Origin: Steroidobacteraceae bacterium
Lineage (GTDB): Bacteria > Pseudomonadota > Gammaproteobacteria > Steroidobacterales > Steroidobacteraceae
DNA length: 64,000 nt
Reading direction: 5' to 3'
Assembly (NCBI GenBank): GCA_025451845.1
Contig: JANWJS010000028.1
Span: forward strand, 92,189-156,188
The notes under the pieces were generated by a model. It did no database searches and was not told the origin of the DNA. It was given only the letters and a program-made list of their open reading frames with translations. Each line of letters begins with the position of its first letter. Positions within the stretch are counted from its first letter, which is position 1. Positions 7,760-16,634 of the stretch are shown one piece after another. A program made the translations under genes and the position numbers.

Positions 7760-10306
7760 TCAGCTCAAATCGGGCGGCGCAGGTGTTGGCTTCGGCGGCG
7801 GCTCGCTCGCCGGCGGGCTCGCGGCAGCATGCCGGGCGCTGGCGCGCTCCGCCTCTTGCGGGGTTGGCGGCAGCTCGTGCGTAGCGACCGAGGCCAGATT
7901 GACGACCGTGGGATCGTCGCGCAGCTTCACGAAGAGCTGCCCGTCTTTCGGATGCGGAACGGGTAGCGCATAGCCGGGGAAACCGTCCGGGACCTGCACG
8001 GCATGATCGAAGTGCGGATCGGTGGCGATCGAGTCGACCAGAAAGAGGCCGCTGCCGGAGAGCTTGCATGCGAGGTCTGGGGTAGCGGGACAGACGAGCT
8101 CACGCAGCTTCGGCAGGCGAACCAGCGTTGCCAGCGGCTGCCAGTCGCCCGTGACGCCGCCAGCCACCACCCGAAACTGCAGGGGTCCGAAGGCTGAGGG
8201 CCCGAAAGCCTGCGCCGGATCGAGCGTTGCAATCGCGACGTTGCGCGTCTCCAGCGTGATGCCGCCGTTGGCGAGGCTGAGCGTGGTCGAGTACGAGCCG
8301 TCCGCGGTCGCTATCTCAATCATCTCATCGCGGCCGAAAGCGGCCGGCGATTTCGCGCGGACGGAGAACGTGAGCCGCGCCCGCTGGGGCAGCTCGTCAT
8401 CGTTCACCAGCTGAATGTGACTGCCGCTGTTCGCCGGCGAGGGCTGCACGCTCTTGCCGATGAGGACGACACTCGGGCGAGGCGCGGCGACCAGAGCCTC
8501 GAGATCGAGAACCCTGCCATCCTTCAACCTGACTTTGGCCAGCCCGGGATCGCCCGGCTTCAGTGCCGCCGCCGCCGTCACGTCCTGCGCGCTCAAAGTG
8601 AGCTGGTCGGCGCCCTGGCTGCCGCTCGCGAGCGCGCCCGGAACGAACGCCACGCCGGCCAAGGCAAGCCCCGCCACCTCATCCAGCCGGCTGCCGACGA
8701 GCACTCCCTGACTGTCGCCCGCGTGCAAAGTGAAGCTGTCGAGATGGGCCGCCTCCGCAAAGGCTCGCAGCGGCACGGGTTGCGGCGAGCGCGCCCCGAA
8801 CTGTTGGACCAGAAGAGTCAGCTGCCCGGGCTGCGCGGTCTGCAGCGGCAGCTTCACCTCCACTTCGTTGGGGCGTTCCTGCCTCCATTGCGCCTCGAGC
8901 TCCTTGCCGGCGGGATCGCGCACCATGACACGGTCGATGCAGCTCACGCTGCTCGCCTCGAGGTGGATGGTGTCCTCCCGCCCGACGATCGCCGCGCTCT
9001 CATCAGCGGCCAGCTGCCAGGCCTCCTCGTGGGCATTGACCAGCTGGAAGGTGGGCCCCGAAAAGGGCTCGAAGCCCCAATACCCCGTCAGCGCGCCGTG
9101 GACGGTGTTACCGAGACTCGCGGCTCCCACGCCGGAGGTATCGACCACGAATCCGCCCTGCTCCGCGTCGGCGGTGGCGGGCAGGTCTATCGTCTTGCCG
9201 TCGCTACCCGTCAGGCTGAGGTGCATGTCGTGCGCGTAGCCTGTGGAGAATACGAGCGGCGCGCCCTCCACCGGCAGGACCAGCGAGCTCTTGCGCGCGC
9301 AATAGATCTCCTTGGGATCGACCGCATGCAGCGGCGGCGGCTGCGGCGCCTCGACGGCCGGCAGCGCGGTCACGAGCACCGACTTCGGATCGTGAAAGGA
9401 CGGCGGGGCGTTGAGGGTCAGCGCCAGCACCTCGCCGCGCTGCGTCGCCAGCGCGGGAATGTATTGGTAGCGGGCGCTGGCGAAGGAGGCGAAGATCCGC
9501 GCGATGTCGAGCACGGATGCGATATAGGGACTGTAGTAGCCGTAGCTCAGCTGCGGCGTGTAGCTCGCTTCCATGGCCAGATCGCTCTCCGGTCCGGTCG
9601 TCAGCGCCTCGACGATCGAGGTGCTGTGGCCATCATTGAGGATGAGCGACTCCTGTCCCTGCATCAGGCAGGAAGCCTGCAGCTCCGCAATGCGATCGAG
9701 GCAGGACGCTTTCACCTTGATGGAGAGGCTCCGGCCAAGGAGCGGCGCCACTTCTTTCAATCTGCCGGGCGCGCGCCCATCGAGGGAGTGGACGGCTCGC
9801 AGGTAGCTCGCGAGCCGCGAGCTGTCGAGAGTGGCCTGGTTGAGGTCCTGGGAGGTACGCACGAAGGCGCCGGGTTGGCCTTGCACGGCGCCGATCAGTG
9901 TCCGCAGGTCGCCGCGCGATTTCGGAGCGAGGAAGAGGAGCACCTGCGCCGCGCCCTGGGGCACGGTGAGATCGAGTCCGTCCTGCGCGCAATCCTGCTG
10001 CCAGGTCCCGCAGGCGTGAAACCAGCTGCGCGGGGGCGGATTGGTGGCACCGCGCAGGAAGCCGATGACCAGCAGGTAACGCTGCGACTGCGACGCCGGC
10101 AGATCGGCGCGCACCCGCAGGCGATCGCCGGCGGCGAGATTTGGCACTTCGGCAACCGGCAGCGTCTCGTGTCCGCGGGTGACGGTCACCTGCAGATCGG
10201 GTCCCGCGAGATCGAACGGCGCCACGGCCGCGTGCGTGGGCAGCCCTGCCAGCGGGGACAACAGGGCGGCTAGCGTCGTGAGAGGAAGCAGTCGCATCCT
10301 TGCCAT
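7760..10306 (-). CDS. large exported protein of unknown function
   Basis: An 848-residue protein with a signal peptide (RLLPLTTLAALLSPLAGLPTHAA, cleaved near residue 27) and otherwise no membrane segment. It is predicted periplasmic or secreted. It has scattered beta-rich, PDZ- or Ig-like stretches (e.g. QLTLLVQQFGARSPQPVPL and KVRLKDGRVLDLEALV) and several cysteines in close pairs (HACGTWQQDC; CLDRIAELQASC), suggesting disulfides. It ends in a low-complexity proline-rich tail (SEPPPKPTPAPPDLS). I do not recognise a family. It lies 33 bases after the MFS gene stop on the same strand, so the two may be cotranscribed. Confidence 0.75.
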   Translation of the reverse strand: MARMRLLPLTTLAALLSPLAGLPTHAAVAPFDLAGPDLQVTVTRGHETLPVAEVPNLAAGDRLRVRADLPASQSQRYLLVIGFLRGATNPPPRSWFHACGTWQQDCAQDGLDLTVPQGAAQVLLFLAPKSRGDLRTLIGAVQGQPGAFVRTSQDLNQATLDSSRLASYLRAVHSLDGRAPGRLKEVAPLLGRSLSIKVKASCLDRIAELQASCLMQGQESLILNDGHSTSIVEALTTGPESDLAMEASYTPQLSYGYYSPYIASVLDIARIFASFASARYQYIPALATQRGEVLALTLNAPPSFHDPKSVLVTALPAVEAPQPPPLHAVDPKEIYCARKSSLVLPVEGAPLVFSTGYAHDMHLSLTGSDGKTIDLPATADAEQGGFVVDTSGVGAASLGNTVHGALTGYWGFEPFSGPTFQLVNAHEEAWQLAADESAAIVGREDTIHLEASSVSCIDRVMVRDPAGKELEAQWRQERPNEVEVKLPLQTAQPGQLTLLVQQFGARSPQPVPLRAFAEAAHLDSFTLHAGDSQGVLVGSRLDEVAGLALAGVAFVPGALASGSQGADQLTLSAQDVTAAAALKPGDPGLAKVRLKDGRVLDLEALVAAPRPSVVLIGKSVQPSPANSGSHIQLVNDDELPQRARLTFSVRAKSPAAFGRDEMIEIATADGSYSTTLSLANGGITLETRNVAIATLDPAQAFGPSAFGPLQFRVVAGGVTGDWQPLATLVRLPKLRELVCPATPDLACKLSGSGLFLVDSIATDPHFDHAVQVPDGFPGYALPVPHPKDGQLFVKLRDDPTVVNLASVATHELPPTPQEAERASARHAAASPPASEPPPKPTPAPPDLS

Positions 10307-10339
10307 TTTACGGCCGCAGGCGACGGTACGGGGCGGCGT

Positions 10340-11563
10340 TCATCGTTCGGAACCCCTTCGAGCCGTCATCGGCACTCGTCCGCCATCATAGCCCAGGCCC
10401 TGCCCGCGCATGGTGGCGGCGACCCACAGCCAGAGACTGGCGATGGCGGCCGCAAACAGGAAGACAGCGGCCGTGCCGGCCGCTTGGTGCACCCAGCCGC
10501 CGATGACCCCACCGGCGAAGATGCCGAGGAACTGTGAGCTGGAGTAGATGCCCGTCGCCGTGCCGGTGGATCCCGCCGGCGCAGTCCTGGTGACGAGCGA
10601 CGGAAGGCTTGCCTCCATGACGTTGAAGCCGGCAAAAAAGAGCACGAGTCCCGCAAGCAGGAGATACGGGTCCTGCCCGCCCAGCGCCAGCATGAGCTGG
10701 CTTACCGCGAGTGCCGCGACCGCCCCGACCAACACGGTCTTCATCCGCCGGTAGCGCTCCGCCACCAGGATGGCCGGCACCATCACGGCAACCGATACCA
10801 ACAGCACCGGCAGATACACCCGCCATTGATCGCGGCCGCTCATCGCCAAGGTGCCGTGCAGCAGCGCCGGCACCACCAGGAAGCTCGCCGTGAGCATGGC
10901 ATGCAGCGCGAAGATGCCGAAATTGAGACGCAGCAGCTCCGGGTTGCGCAGGCTCGCGCCGATCAGCGCCGGGACCGTCTCCGCCTCGGGCTGCACGTGC
11001 GGACGCGGTGCCACGGGCACGACCAGAAGCGTGATCGCGATGCCGGCGAGCGCGAGCGCCACCATCAGCCAGAAGATACCGGCGACCCCGACCCACCCCG
11101 CGATGGCGGGCCCGGTCACGATGGCTACCAGAAAGGAGAAACCGATGGTTATCCCGACGAGCGCCATGGCCTGGGTGCGATTGTTCTCCGCGGTGAGATC
11201 GGCGACGAGCGCCAGGACCACCGACCCTATGGCGCCCGCGCCCTGCAGCAGTCGCCCGCCGATCATCCCATCGATGGTGCTCGCGTGCGCCGCGACCGCG
11301 CTGCCGATCCCGAAGAGGATGAGGCCCACGACGATCATCGTCTTGCGCCCGATTCGATCGGAGAGCGCCCCGAAGGGAATCTGCAACGCGCCCTGACTCA
11401 GGCCATAGATGCCGAGCGCGACGCCGATCTTGTAGGGAGTCGCGCCGGCCAGGTGGCGGGCGAAGGCGGCGAATACGGGGTACACCATGAACAGACCCAG
11501 CATTCGCACGGAGAACACCGCCGCGAGGGATGAGGCGGCGCGCAGCTCATGCTTTTCCATCAT
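10340..11563 (-). CDS. MFS transporter, YajR-like
   Basis: A 407-residue transporter with 12 predicted TM segments. The loop GALSDRIGRKTMIVVGL is the MFS motif A, and GRLLQGAGAIGSVVLALVADLTAENNRTQAMALVG is characteristic of YajR-like drug:H+ antiporter family members. Substrate unknown. YajR proteins usually carry a C-terminal ferredoxin-like domain, which is absent here, as the protein ends about 20 residues after TM12. The start MMEKHELRAASS at 11563 is chosen; the track's 40 extra residues are low-complexity and arginine-rich. The adjacent DUF190 gene is divergent. Confidence 0.8.
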   Translation of the reverse strand: MMEKHELRAASSLAAVFSVRMLGLFMVYPVFAAFARHLAGATPYKIGVALGIYGLSQGALQIPFGALSDRIGRKTMIVVGLILFGIGSAVAAHASTIDGMIGGRLLQGAGAIGSVVLALVADLTAENNRTQAMALVGITIGFSFLVAIVTGPAIAGWVGVAGIFWLMVALALAGIAITLLVVPVAPRPHVQPEAETVPALIGASLRNPELLRLNFGIFALHAMLTASFLVVPALLHGTLAMSGRDQWRVYLPVLLVSVAVMVPAILVAERYRRMKTVLVGAVAALAVSQLMLALGGQDPYLLLAGLVLFFAGFNVMEASLPSLVTRTAPAGSTGTATGIYSSSQFLGIFAGGVIGGWVHQAAGTAAVFLFAAAIASLWLWVAATMRGQGLGYDGGRVPMTARRGSER

Positions 11564-11681
11564 CGCCCGCGAGCTTACTGGGTCGGCCGCGGATTGGCCA
11601 CGCGGTCGCGGTGGCCGACATCGTTGCCGGCCGCCGCCGGCGCGCTTAGACTGGATCTGGGCGCAGCGGAGTCGATCGACC

Positions 11682-12047
11682 ATGCAAGGCTCACTCTTCC
11701 GTTTCTACGTGCACGAGGGGCATCGGCACCATGGCCGGCCGGTCTGGGAGTGGTTGCTCGAAGAAGGCAACAAGCTCGGCATCCGCGGCGGCTCCGCCTT
11801 CAAGGCGATGGCCGGCTTCGGGCGGCACCACCTGCTGCACGAGGCGCGCTTCTTCGAGCTCGCCGGCACGCTCACCGTCGAGGTGGAGTTCATCGTCACG
11901 ACCGAAGAGGCGCAGGAGCTGCTCGAGCTGCTGCAGCGGGAGCAAGTCCGCCTCTTTTACGCCCATACGCCCGCTTCCTTCGGCGTGATCAACCCCGACG
12001 TCACCGACCCGCCTTCGGTCGCGGACCTTCGCGAGTCACCCGGATAG
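11682..12047 (+). CDS. DUF190 family protein (PII-like fold)
   Basis: A 121-residue cytoplasmic protein starting MQGSLFRFYVHEGHRHHGRPVWEWLLEEGNKLGIRGGSAFKAMAGFG. The run from LRFYV-like strand to GIRGGSAF..AGFG is the DUF190 signature, a small family related to the PII signalling fold and often found next to fluoride exporters or ion channels; no such exporter is adjacent here. The ATG at 11682 is chosen over the track's upstream start because the family begins at this point. Confidence 0.8.
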   Translation: MQGSLFRFYVHEGHRHHGRPVWEWLLEEGNKLGIRGGSAFKAMAGFGRHHLLHEARFFELAGTLTVEVEFIVTTEEAQELLELLQREQVRLFYAHTPASFGVINPDVTDPPSVADLRESPG

Positions 12048-12079
12048 TCAGGCGCAGCGCGCTCGGCCCCGGTTGCAGC

Positions 12080-12919
12080 ATGCTGCAAGGCAAAACCGTC
12101 GTCATCACCGGCGCAACCTCTGGAATCGGCGCCGTGGCCGCGCGACGCCTTGCCGAGCAGGGTGCGCGCATGGTAATCGTCGCGCGCGATCGCCATCGCG
12201 CCGACGAGACATTGCGAACCTTGCGCGCCGCGAATCCCGCGGCAATGCACACCGCCTTCTACGCCGACCTCTCCTGCCTGCGCGAGATGAAACGCGTCGC
12301 CACGGAGATCGCCGCCGCGGAACCGAAGATCCACGTGCTGATGAACAACGCCGGCCTCATTGCCGCGAGCAATGAGCAGACCGAGGACGGCCTCGAGTTG
12401 ATGTTCGCGACCAACCACCTGTCGTACTACGTGCTCACCCAGCTCCTGCTCGAGCGCCTGCGTGCGGCCGGCGACGCCCGCATCGTCTCGACAGCATCGC
12501 AAGCGCATCGGCGCGCCACGCTGGACTTTGACCGCCTGCAGTCGCAGAAGGGCATGGCGGGTTACGGCACGACCAAGCTCTGCAACATCCTGTTCACGCG
12601 CGAGCTCGCGCTGCGTATTGCCGGGACCGGCGTCACGGCCAACTGCCTGCACCCCGGATTCGTCGCAACCCGCTTCGGTGACAACACCCGCGGAACGATG
12701 CGGGCGGGCCTCGCGGTGGCCAAGCGATTCTTCGCCCTCTCGCCGGAAGAGGGCGCGAAAACCATGGTGTACCTCGCAAGCTCCGCGGATGTCGCCGGCC
12801 GCAGCGGCGGTTACTACGACCGATGCGCTCCGGCCGAGCCGTCCCGCGAAGCGCGGAATGATGCAGACGCGAAGCGGTTGTGGGAGCTGTCGGCGAAGAT
12901 TGCCGGAATCGCGGGTTAG
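12080..12919 (+). CDS. short-chain dehydrogenase/reductase (retinol dehydrogenase-like)
   Basis: A 279-residue NAD(P)-dependent oxidoreductase. The cofactor motif TGATSGIG is at residues 9-16, NNAG follows the central strand, and the catalytic Tyr-Lys pair is in GYGTTKLCN. The overall pattern (EDGLELMFATNHLSYYVLTQLLL, CLHPGFVATRFG) resembles retinol-dehydrogenase-like SDRs that act on lipophilic alcohols or aldehydes; the real substrate is unknown. It starts 32 bases after the DUF190 gene on the same strand. The track's longer N-terminus is the DUF190 gene read out of frame. Confidence 0.85.
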   Translation: MLQGKTVVITGATSGIGAVAARRLAEQGARMVIVARDRHRADETLRTLRAANPAAMHTAFYADLSCLREMKRVATEIAAAEPKIHVLMNNAGLIAASNEQTEDGLELMFATNHLSYYVLTQLLLERLRAAGDARIVSTASQAHRRATLDFDRLQSQKGMAGYGTTKLCNILFTRELALRIAGTGVTANCLHPGFVATRFGDNTRGTMRAGLAVAKRFFALSPEEGAKTMVYLASSADVAGRSGGYYDRCAPAEPSREARNDADAKRLWELSAKIAGIAG

Positions 12920-13000
12920 GTCACATGTTGAGGATGGCAGGGCCGCCCTGAGTCTGTGATATCTTCGCGCCGGGCAGTGATGCCCAGAGGGAGGCGCACA

Positions 13001-14365
13001 GTGAACAGAACGACGAAGATCGCGCTCGCCATCGGTGGCGTCATCGTATTGTCATATCCCGGCATTGCCTGGGTAACGGGCATGGCGATCGAGAGCCGCA
13101 TGCAACACAGCGAGCAGCAGGCGCTCGATCAGGTGCCGTATCTGACGCTGGTGAAGCGTGAGTACCACCGGGGCGTGTACCGCTCCACCGAGATCGCCAC
13201 CTACGGGTTTCACCTGCCCGTGCCTGGGGGCGTTAAAACGGCCGCCGCCCTCCCCTCCTCGGCCACGTTCACGGTAGTAAACAACATACGGCACGGACCG
13301 TTCCCCGCGGGGCATGCGGGTGCACTCGCCGTCGTCGTTTCCACGCTCGTCGTGCCCGCTCCGGTGGAAAAAACATTGTCCGGCGTCCTCGGCACGCGGC
13401 CCGTCCTGCAGGCTCATACGACCGTAAGCCTCTTCGGCGGAGCGGCCACCGCTCTGACGAGCCCCGCCTTCCGCCTGGTGCTGGCCGACGGCTCCGCCCT
13501 TGCATGGGCAGGGCTGACGGGCACCATCCGGACCGCCCGTAATCAAGCCGGCTGGACCGGTCAGTTGAGCGCACCGCGGCTCGTCTTCCAGGGCGCACGA
13601 GGCATGGTCGAGTTCGCGGGCCTGGAGTATTCCGGCTCCAACGCACGGGCGTTCGGCGGTCTCTATCTCGGCACCGGTACGTTGACCATCGAGCGGCTGG
13701 GCGCCAGCAGTCCACGTCCGGATGAAGGCTTCTCCGTGCAGCGCCTCTCGGTGACCAGCACCTCGAAACCTGACGGCGAATTCTTCGACGAGCGCACCGA
13801 CCTCACGGCGGATGCCGCAACTTTCGCCGCCGTGAAGGTGAAGAACATCGCCTATTCGGTGAGTTTCGAGCACCTCGACGGACCGTCATTCGCGTCACTG
13901 TTGCAGGCGCTTCGCAGTGGAGCGCACGAGGCGGTCGCCAACCCGGTCCAGGGTCAGACCACCACCCGGAACGCCTTGCGCCAATATGGCGCCAACCTGT
14001 TGTTGCACGATCCGGTGCTCGACATCCCGCGGGCCGGCTTCACCATGCCCGAAGGGAGTTTCCTCCTGTCGGCGAAGATCCGCGCGCGAGGGCTCGCTTC
14101 GGCCGACCTGCAGTGGCCGGCAGCCTTCATGGCGCTGAAGACCCATGCGGAGGTCACCGCAGACCTGCGGGTCGACAACGGGCTGGTGCAGAAGTTTCTG
14201 ACGATGGGCGGCTCGAACCCCAGGTTCGCCACCCAACTCACCTCCTTCGAGCAGCAAGGCTATCTGACGGCTGGAGCGAGCGCGGTCACGACGCACATTG
14301 ACTACTCGGGGGGGCGGCTCACCCTGAACGGCCATGCCTTCCCGCCGGCCGCGCCGGCCGACTGA
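13001..14365 (+). CDS. DUF945 (YdgA-like) family protein
   Basis: A 454-residue protein with one N-terminal membrane anchor (KIALAIGGVIVLSYPGIAWVTG) and a long periplasmic region rich in beta strands. The segment VTGMAIESRMQHSEQQALDQVPYLTLVKREYHRGVYRSTEIATY is the DUF945 signature seen in Escherichia coli YdgA. The function of the family is not established; an envelope role is likely. The GTG at 13001 is chosen because a strong AGGGAGG site lies about 6 bases upstream. Its end is convergent with the TAXI gene, 7 bases apart. Confidence 0.8.
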   Translation: MNRTTKIALAIGGVIVLSYPGIAWVTGMAIESRMQHSEQQALDQVPYLTLVKREYHRGVYRSTEIATYGFHLPVPGGVKTAAALPSSATFTVVNNIRHGPFPAGHAGALAVVVSTLVVPAPVEKTLSGVLGTRPVLQAHTTVSLFGGAATALTSPAFRLVLADGSALAWAGLTGTIRTARNQAGWTGQLSAPRLVFQGARGMVEFAGLEYSGSNARAFGGLYLGTGTLTIERLGASSPRPDEGFSVQRLSVTSTSKPDGEFFDERTDLTADAATFAAVKVKNIAYSVSFEHLDGPSFASLLQALRSGAHEAVANPVQGQTTTRNALRQYGANLLLHDPVLDIPRAGFTMPEGSFLLSAKIRARGLASADLQWPAAFMALKTHAEVTADLRVDNGLVQKFLTMGGSNPRFATQLTSFEQQGYLTAGASAVTTHIDYSGGRLTLNGHAFPPAAPAD

Positions 14366-14372
14366 AGGCGGC

Positions 14373-15788
14373 TCAGATCCCGGCGGCTTGTGTCTGCGGT
14401 GTTGGGCGCGACGCCGCCCGGCTGAGAGTTTTCCGCACGAACTCCATGTGCTCGCGCAGCTGATAGATCTGCTCGGCGTGTGATCCGGGAATCTTGCGCA
14501 GAATGACCGAGCGCTCGATCTCCTCCAGCCGCTCGCTGAGCGCCTCGCGCCGCTCCGGGGTCAGCTCGCCCAGCGCTTCGCGCTCCAATGCCATCAGCTC
14601 CCCGTAGCGGCGGTGAATACGGGCATCCACGCGCCAGCGATAGAGGTTTGGCAGGAAGCGTAATCCGGGGATCAGGATGATGATGATGGGCACGAGCACT
14701 GCCGCGATGCGGGTCACCAGGCTCGCCCACCGGAAAGACAGGTAACGGTAAGCGAAACTGCCGTTGCCGGACTTGTAGTAGCGCGCGGCTTCCGGATCCA
14801 ATGGGTAGTCGTAGGTATAGGTGCTCGGGAACTGGTGCAGGGACTGCAGCAGGGTGGCGTGGCCGTGCACGGCCTGGGCCGCTTCGAGCAGCAGGTCGCA
14901 GAGCGCCGGGTGCAGGTCCGAGTGCGCGATCAGCTCGACCGCCGGGGCCAGCATGGCAAGCGGCTTCGCCGGCAGATTGGCGCCGAGGTCGAATGTGCCT
15001 TGCGGAATCCGCAGCTCGTGGAGGTAGGGAAATCTCCTCGTATAGGCATCGGCCTGGGGGAAATTGAACATGCGGATGCCGCGGGTATGCAGCAGGGCAC
15101 GGATCGTCGCGGTCGGCGCGGAATCGCCGGTGAGGAAGATCGCATCCACTCGTTTGTCGAGTAGCGCCTGGTACGCGGCCTCGCCTTCGATGTCGAGGAG
15201 TTGACTCGGACCCTTCGCGTCGATCCCGTTGGCATCGAGCAGTGCGAGTGCGAGGAGCCGCGTTCCGCTCCCTGGGTTGCCGATCGCAATGCGTTCGCCC
15301 TTCAGCTGCGACAGCAGGGCAATCGGCCTCCGCGCACGATAGAAGACAGTGAGCGGCTGATAGAACATACTGCCGAGGGACACGAGGTCATTGCTGCTGT
15401 TTCCCCGTCGCGCCGTTGCCGTAATACCCGCCTGCACCAGCGCGATGTCGACAGGGGAATGCCGCGCAGTCAGCCGATCGAGATTCTGCAAGGAGCCTGC
15501 CGACGGGACAATTTTGAGCTCGATGCCTTTCTCCGCGAGGAAGGCGCGGTACTTTTCGGCGTCTGCCTCAAACGAGCTGCCCTTGGGTCCGCCGCTCATG
15601 GTGAGGGTGTGTGGCGGCAGCGGGCGCACGAAATGCAGCGCCAGCCAGATGGCGGCAGCGCTCGCGGCCAGAATCGGCCCGAGCGTGTGGATGAGGTCCC
15701 ACCAGGAAATGGTCGTGATCTTGAGCGGCAGACGCAGCTTGGGGCCGTGGCGGCGGGGAGCGTTGCCCAATTCAGGAGTCGATTCCAT
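14373..15788 (-). CDS. TAXI-family solute-binding protein anchored by two membrane segments
   Basis: A 471-residue protein. A TM segment at about 35-52 precedes the TAXI (TRAP-associated extracytoplasmic immunogenic) binding domain: TMSGGPKGSSFEADAEKYRAFL, VDIALVQAGI, GSMFYQPLTVFYR and ERIAIGNPGSGTRLLALALL. A second TM near 345-365 (IAAVLVPIIIILIPGL) is followed by a charged C-terminal helix. Ordinary TAXI proteins are free periplasmic receptors for DctQM-type permeases; no permease gene is nearby. It could be a membrane-bound sensor or an orphan receptor. The start MESTPELG at 15788 is preferred to the track's upstream start. Confidence 0.8.
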   Translation of the reverse strand: MESTPELGNAPRRHGPKLRLPLKITTISWWDLIHTLGPILAASAAAIWLALHFVRPLPPHTLTMSGGPKGSSFEADAEKYRAFLAEKGIELKIVPSAGSLQNLDRLTARHSPVDIALVQAGITATARRGNSSNDLVSLGSMFYQPLTVFYRARRPIALLSQLKGERIAIGNPGSGTRLLALALLDANGIDAKGPSQLLDIEGEAAYQALLDKRVDAIFLTGDSAPTATIRALLHTRGIRMFNFPQADAYTRRFPYLHELRIPQGTFDLGANLPAKPLAMLAPAVELIAHSDLHPALCDLLLEAAQAVHGHATLLQSLHQFPSTYTYDYPLDPEAARYYKSGNGSFAYRYLSFRWASLVTRIAAVLVPIIIILIPGLRFLPNLYRWRVDARIHRRYGELMALEREALGELTPERREALSERLEEIERSVILRKIPGSHAEQIYQLREHMEFVRKTLSRAASRPTPQTQAAGI

Positions 15789-15857
15789 GGCGGGAGCGAG
15801 TCTAGCACCGCTACCGCATCCGTCCGAACGGCGCTGACACACCTCGACGGCTACTCT

Positions 15858-16571
15858 TCACCCCCGGCCGCAGACACGCACCAGTGCCCCCGTAACCGCT
15901 GCGGCCTGATCCGATGCGAGAAACGCTATTACTGCCGCGATGGCCTCGGGCTGCACCCAGCTCGAAAAGTCCGCGTTCGGCATGTCGACTCGATTCCGCG
16001 GCGTATCGATGACGCCCGGCAGCACGGCATTGACGGTGATTCCGCGGTCCTTCAGCTCCTCAGCCAGGCTCTCCGTGAGCTTATGGACACCGGCCTTGGA
16101 GGCCGCGTAGGCCCCCATGCCAGCGCCTGCCTGCCGCGCCGCGGCTCCCGAGCCCACATTGATGATACGGCCGGCCGGGCTCGCGAGCAGCTGCGGCAGC
16201 GCCGCCTTGGTGCTCACGACGGCAGTCCTGACGTTGCTGGCAAACATCTCGTCCCAACCTTCGAGACCGCCGCGCTCCACGGTCTGCCAGCGGAAACCGC
16301 CGGCAACGTTGACGAGGACATCGATCGAACCAAGCGCCCCCCGCACCGTTTCCATTGCGGTCCGTACGCCGGGGGCCTGCGTCAGGTCGACCCCACCCAA
16401 CAGGCAGTGCGGCGCCGGAAATTCCGCCGCAACCGGTGCCGGCGGCTGCCCGCGGCCCAGGAGGGCCACCCCCGCGCCCTGCTCGCGGAAGGTACGGGCG
16501 ACTGCGATTCCGAGACTGCCGAACGCGCCCGTCACGACTACGGAGCGCCGGCGGGTAAAGCTCGAGGCCAT
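15858..16571 (-). CDS. SDR family oxidoreductase
   Basis: A 237-residue classical short-chain dehydrogenase. The cofactor motif is TGAFGSLG, the NNAG position reads VNVAGG, the catalytic serine lies in INVGSGAAARQ and the Tyr/Lys pair in AYAASKAG. It resembles 3-oxoacyl-ACP/CoA reductase-type SDRs; substrate unknown. It lies 63 bases downstream of the LysR gene on the same strand and may belong to the same transcript and metabolic block as the dehydrogenase mmsA. Confidence 0.85.
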   Translation of the reverse strand: MASSFTRRRSVVVTGAFGSLGIAVARTFREQGAGVALLGRGQPPAPVAAEFPAPHCLLGGVDLTQAPGVRTAMETVRGALGSIDVLVNVAGGFRWQTVERGGLEGWDEMFASNVRTAVVSTKAALPQLLASPAGRIINVGSGAAARQAGAGMGAYAASKAGVHKLTESLAEELKDRGITVNAVLPGVIDTPRNRVDMPNADFSSWVQPEAIAAVIAFLASDQAAAVTGALVRVCGRG

Positions 16572-16634
16572 GGTGCGTCACTCCAGCCAGGCAGACGGGA
16601 ATCGGATGATATCCCTCAGACTGCGCATGCGCCT

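Noticed and set aside
8417-10273. 618-residue plus-strand ORF
   Set aside because: It is the antisense shadow of the exported 848-residue protein, which has a signal peptide and coherent composition; the shadow is Arg/Gly/Gln-rich with no domain.
11549-12079. N-terminal extension of the SDR protein in the ORF track
   Set aside because: The extension is an alternate frame of the DUF190 gene; the SDR starts at ATG 12080 just before its cofactor motif.
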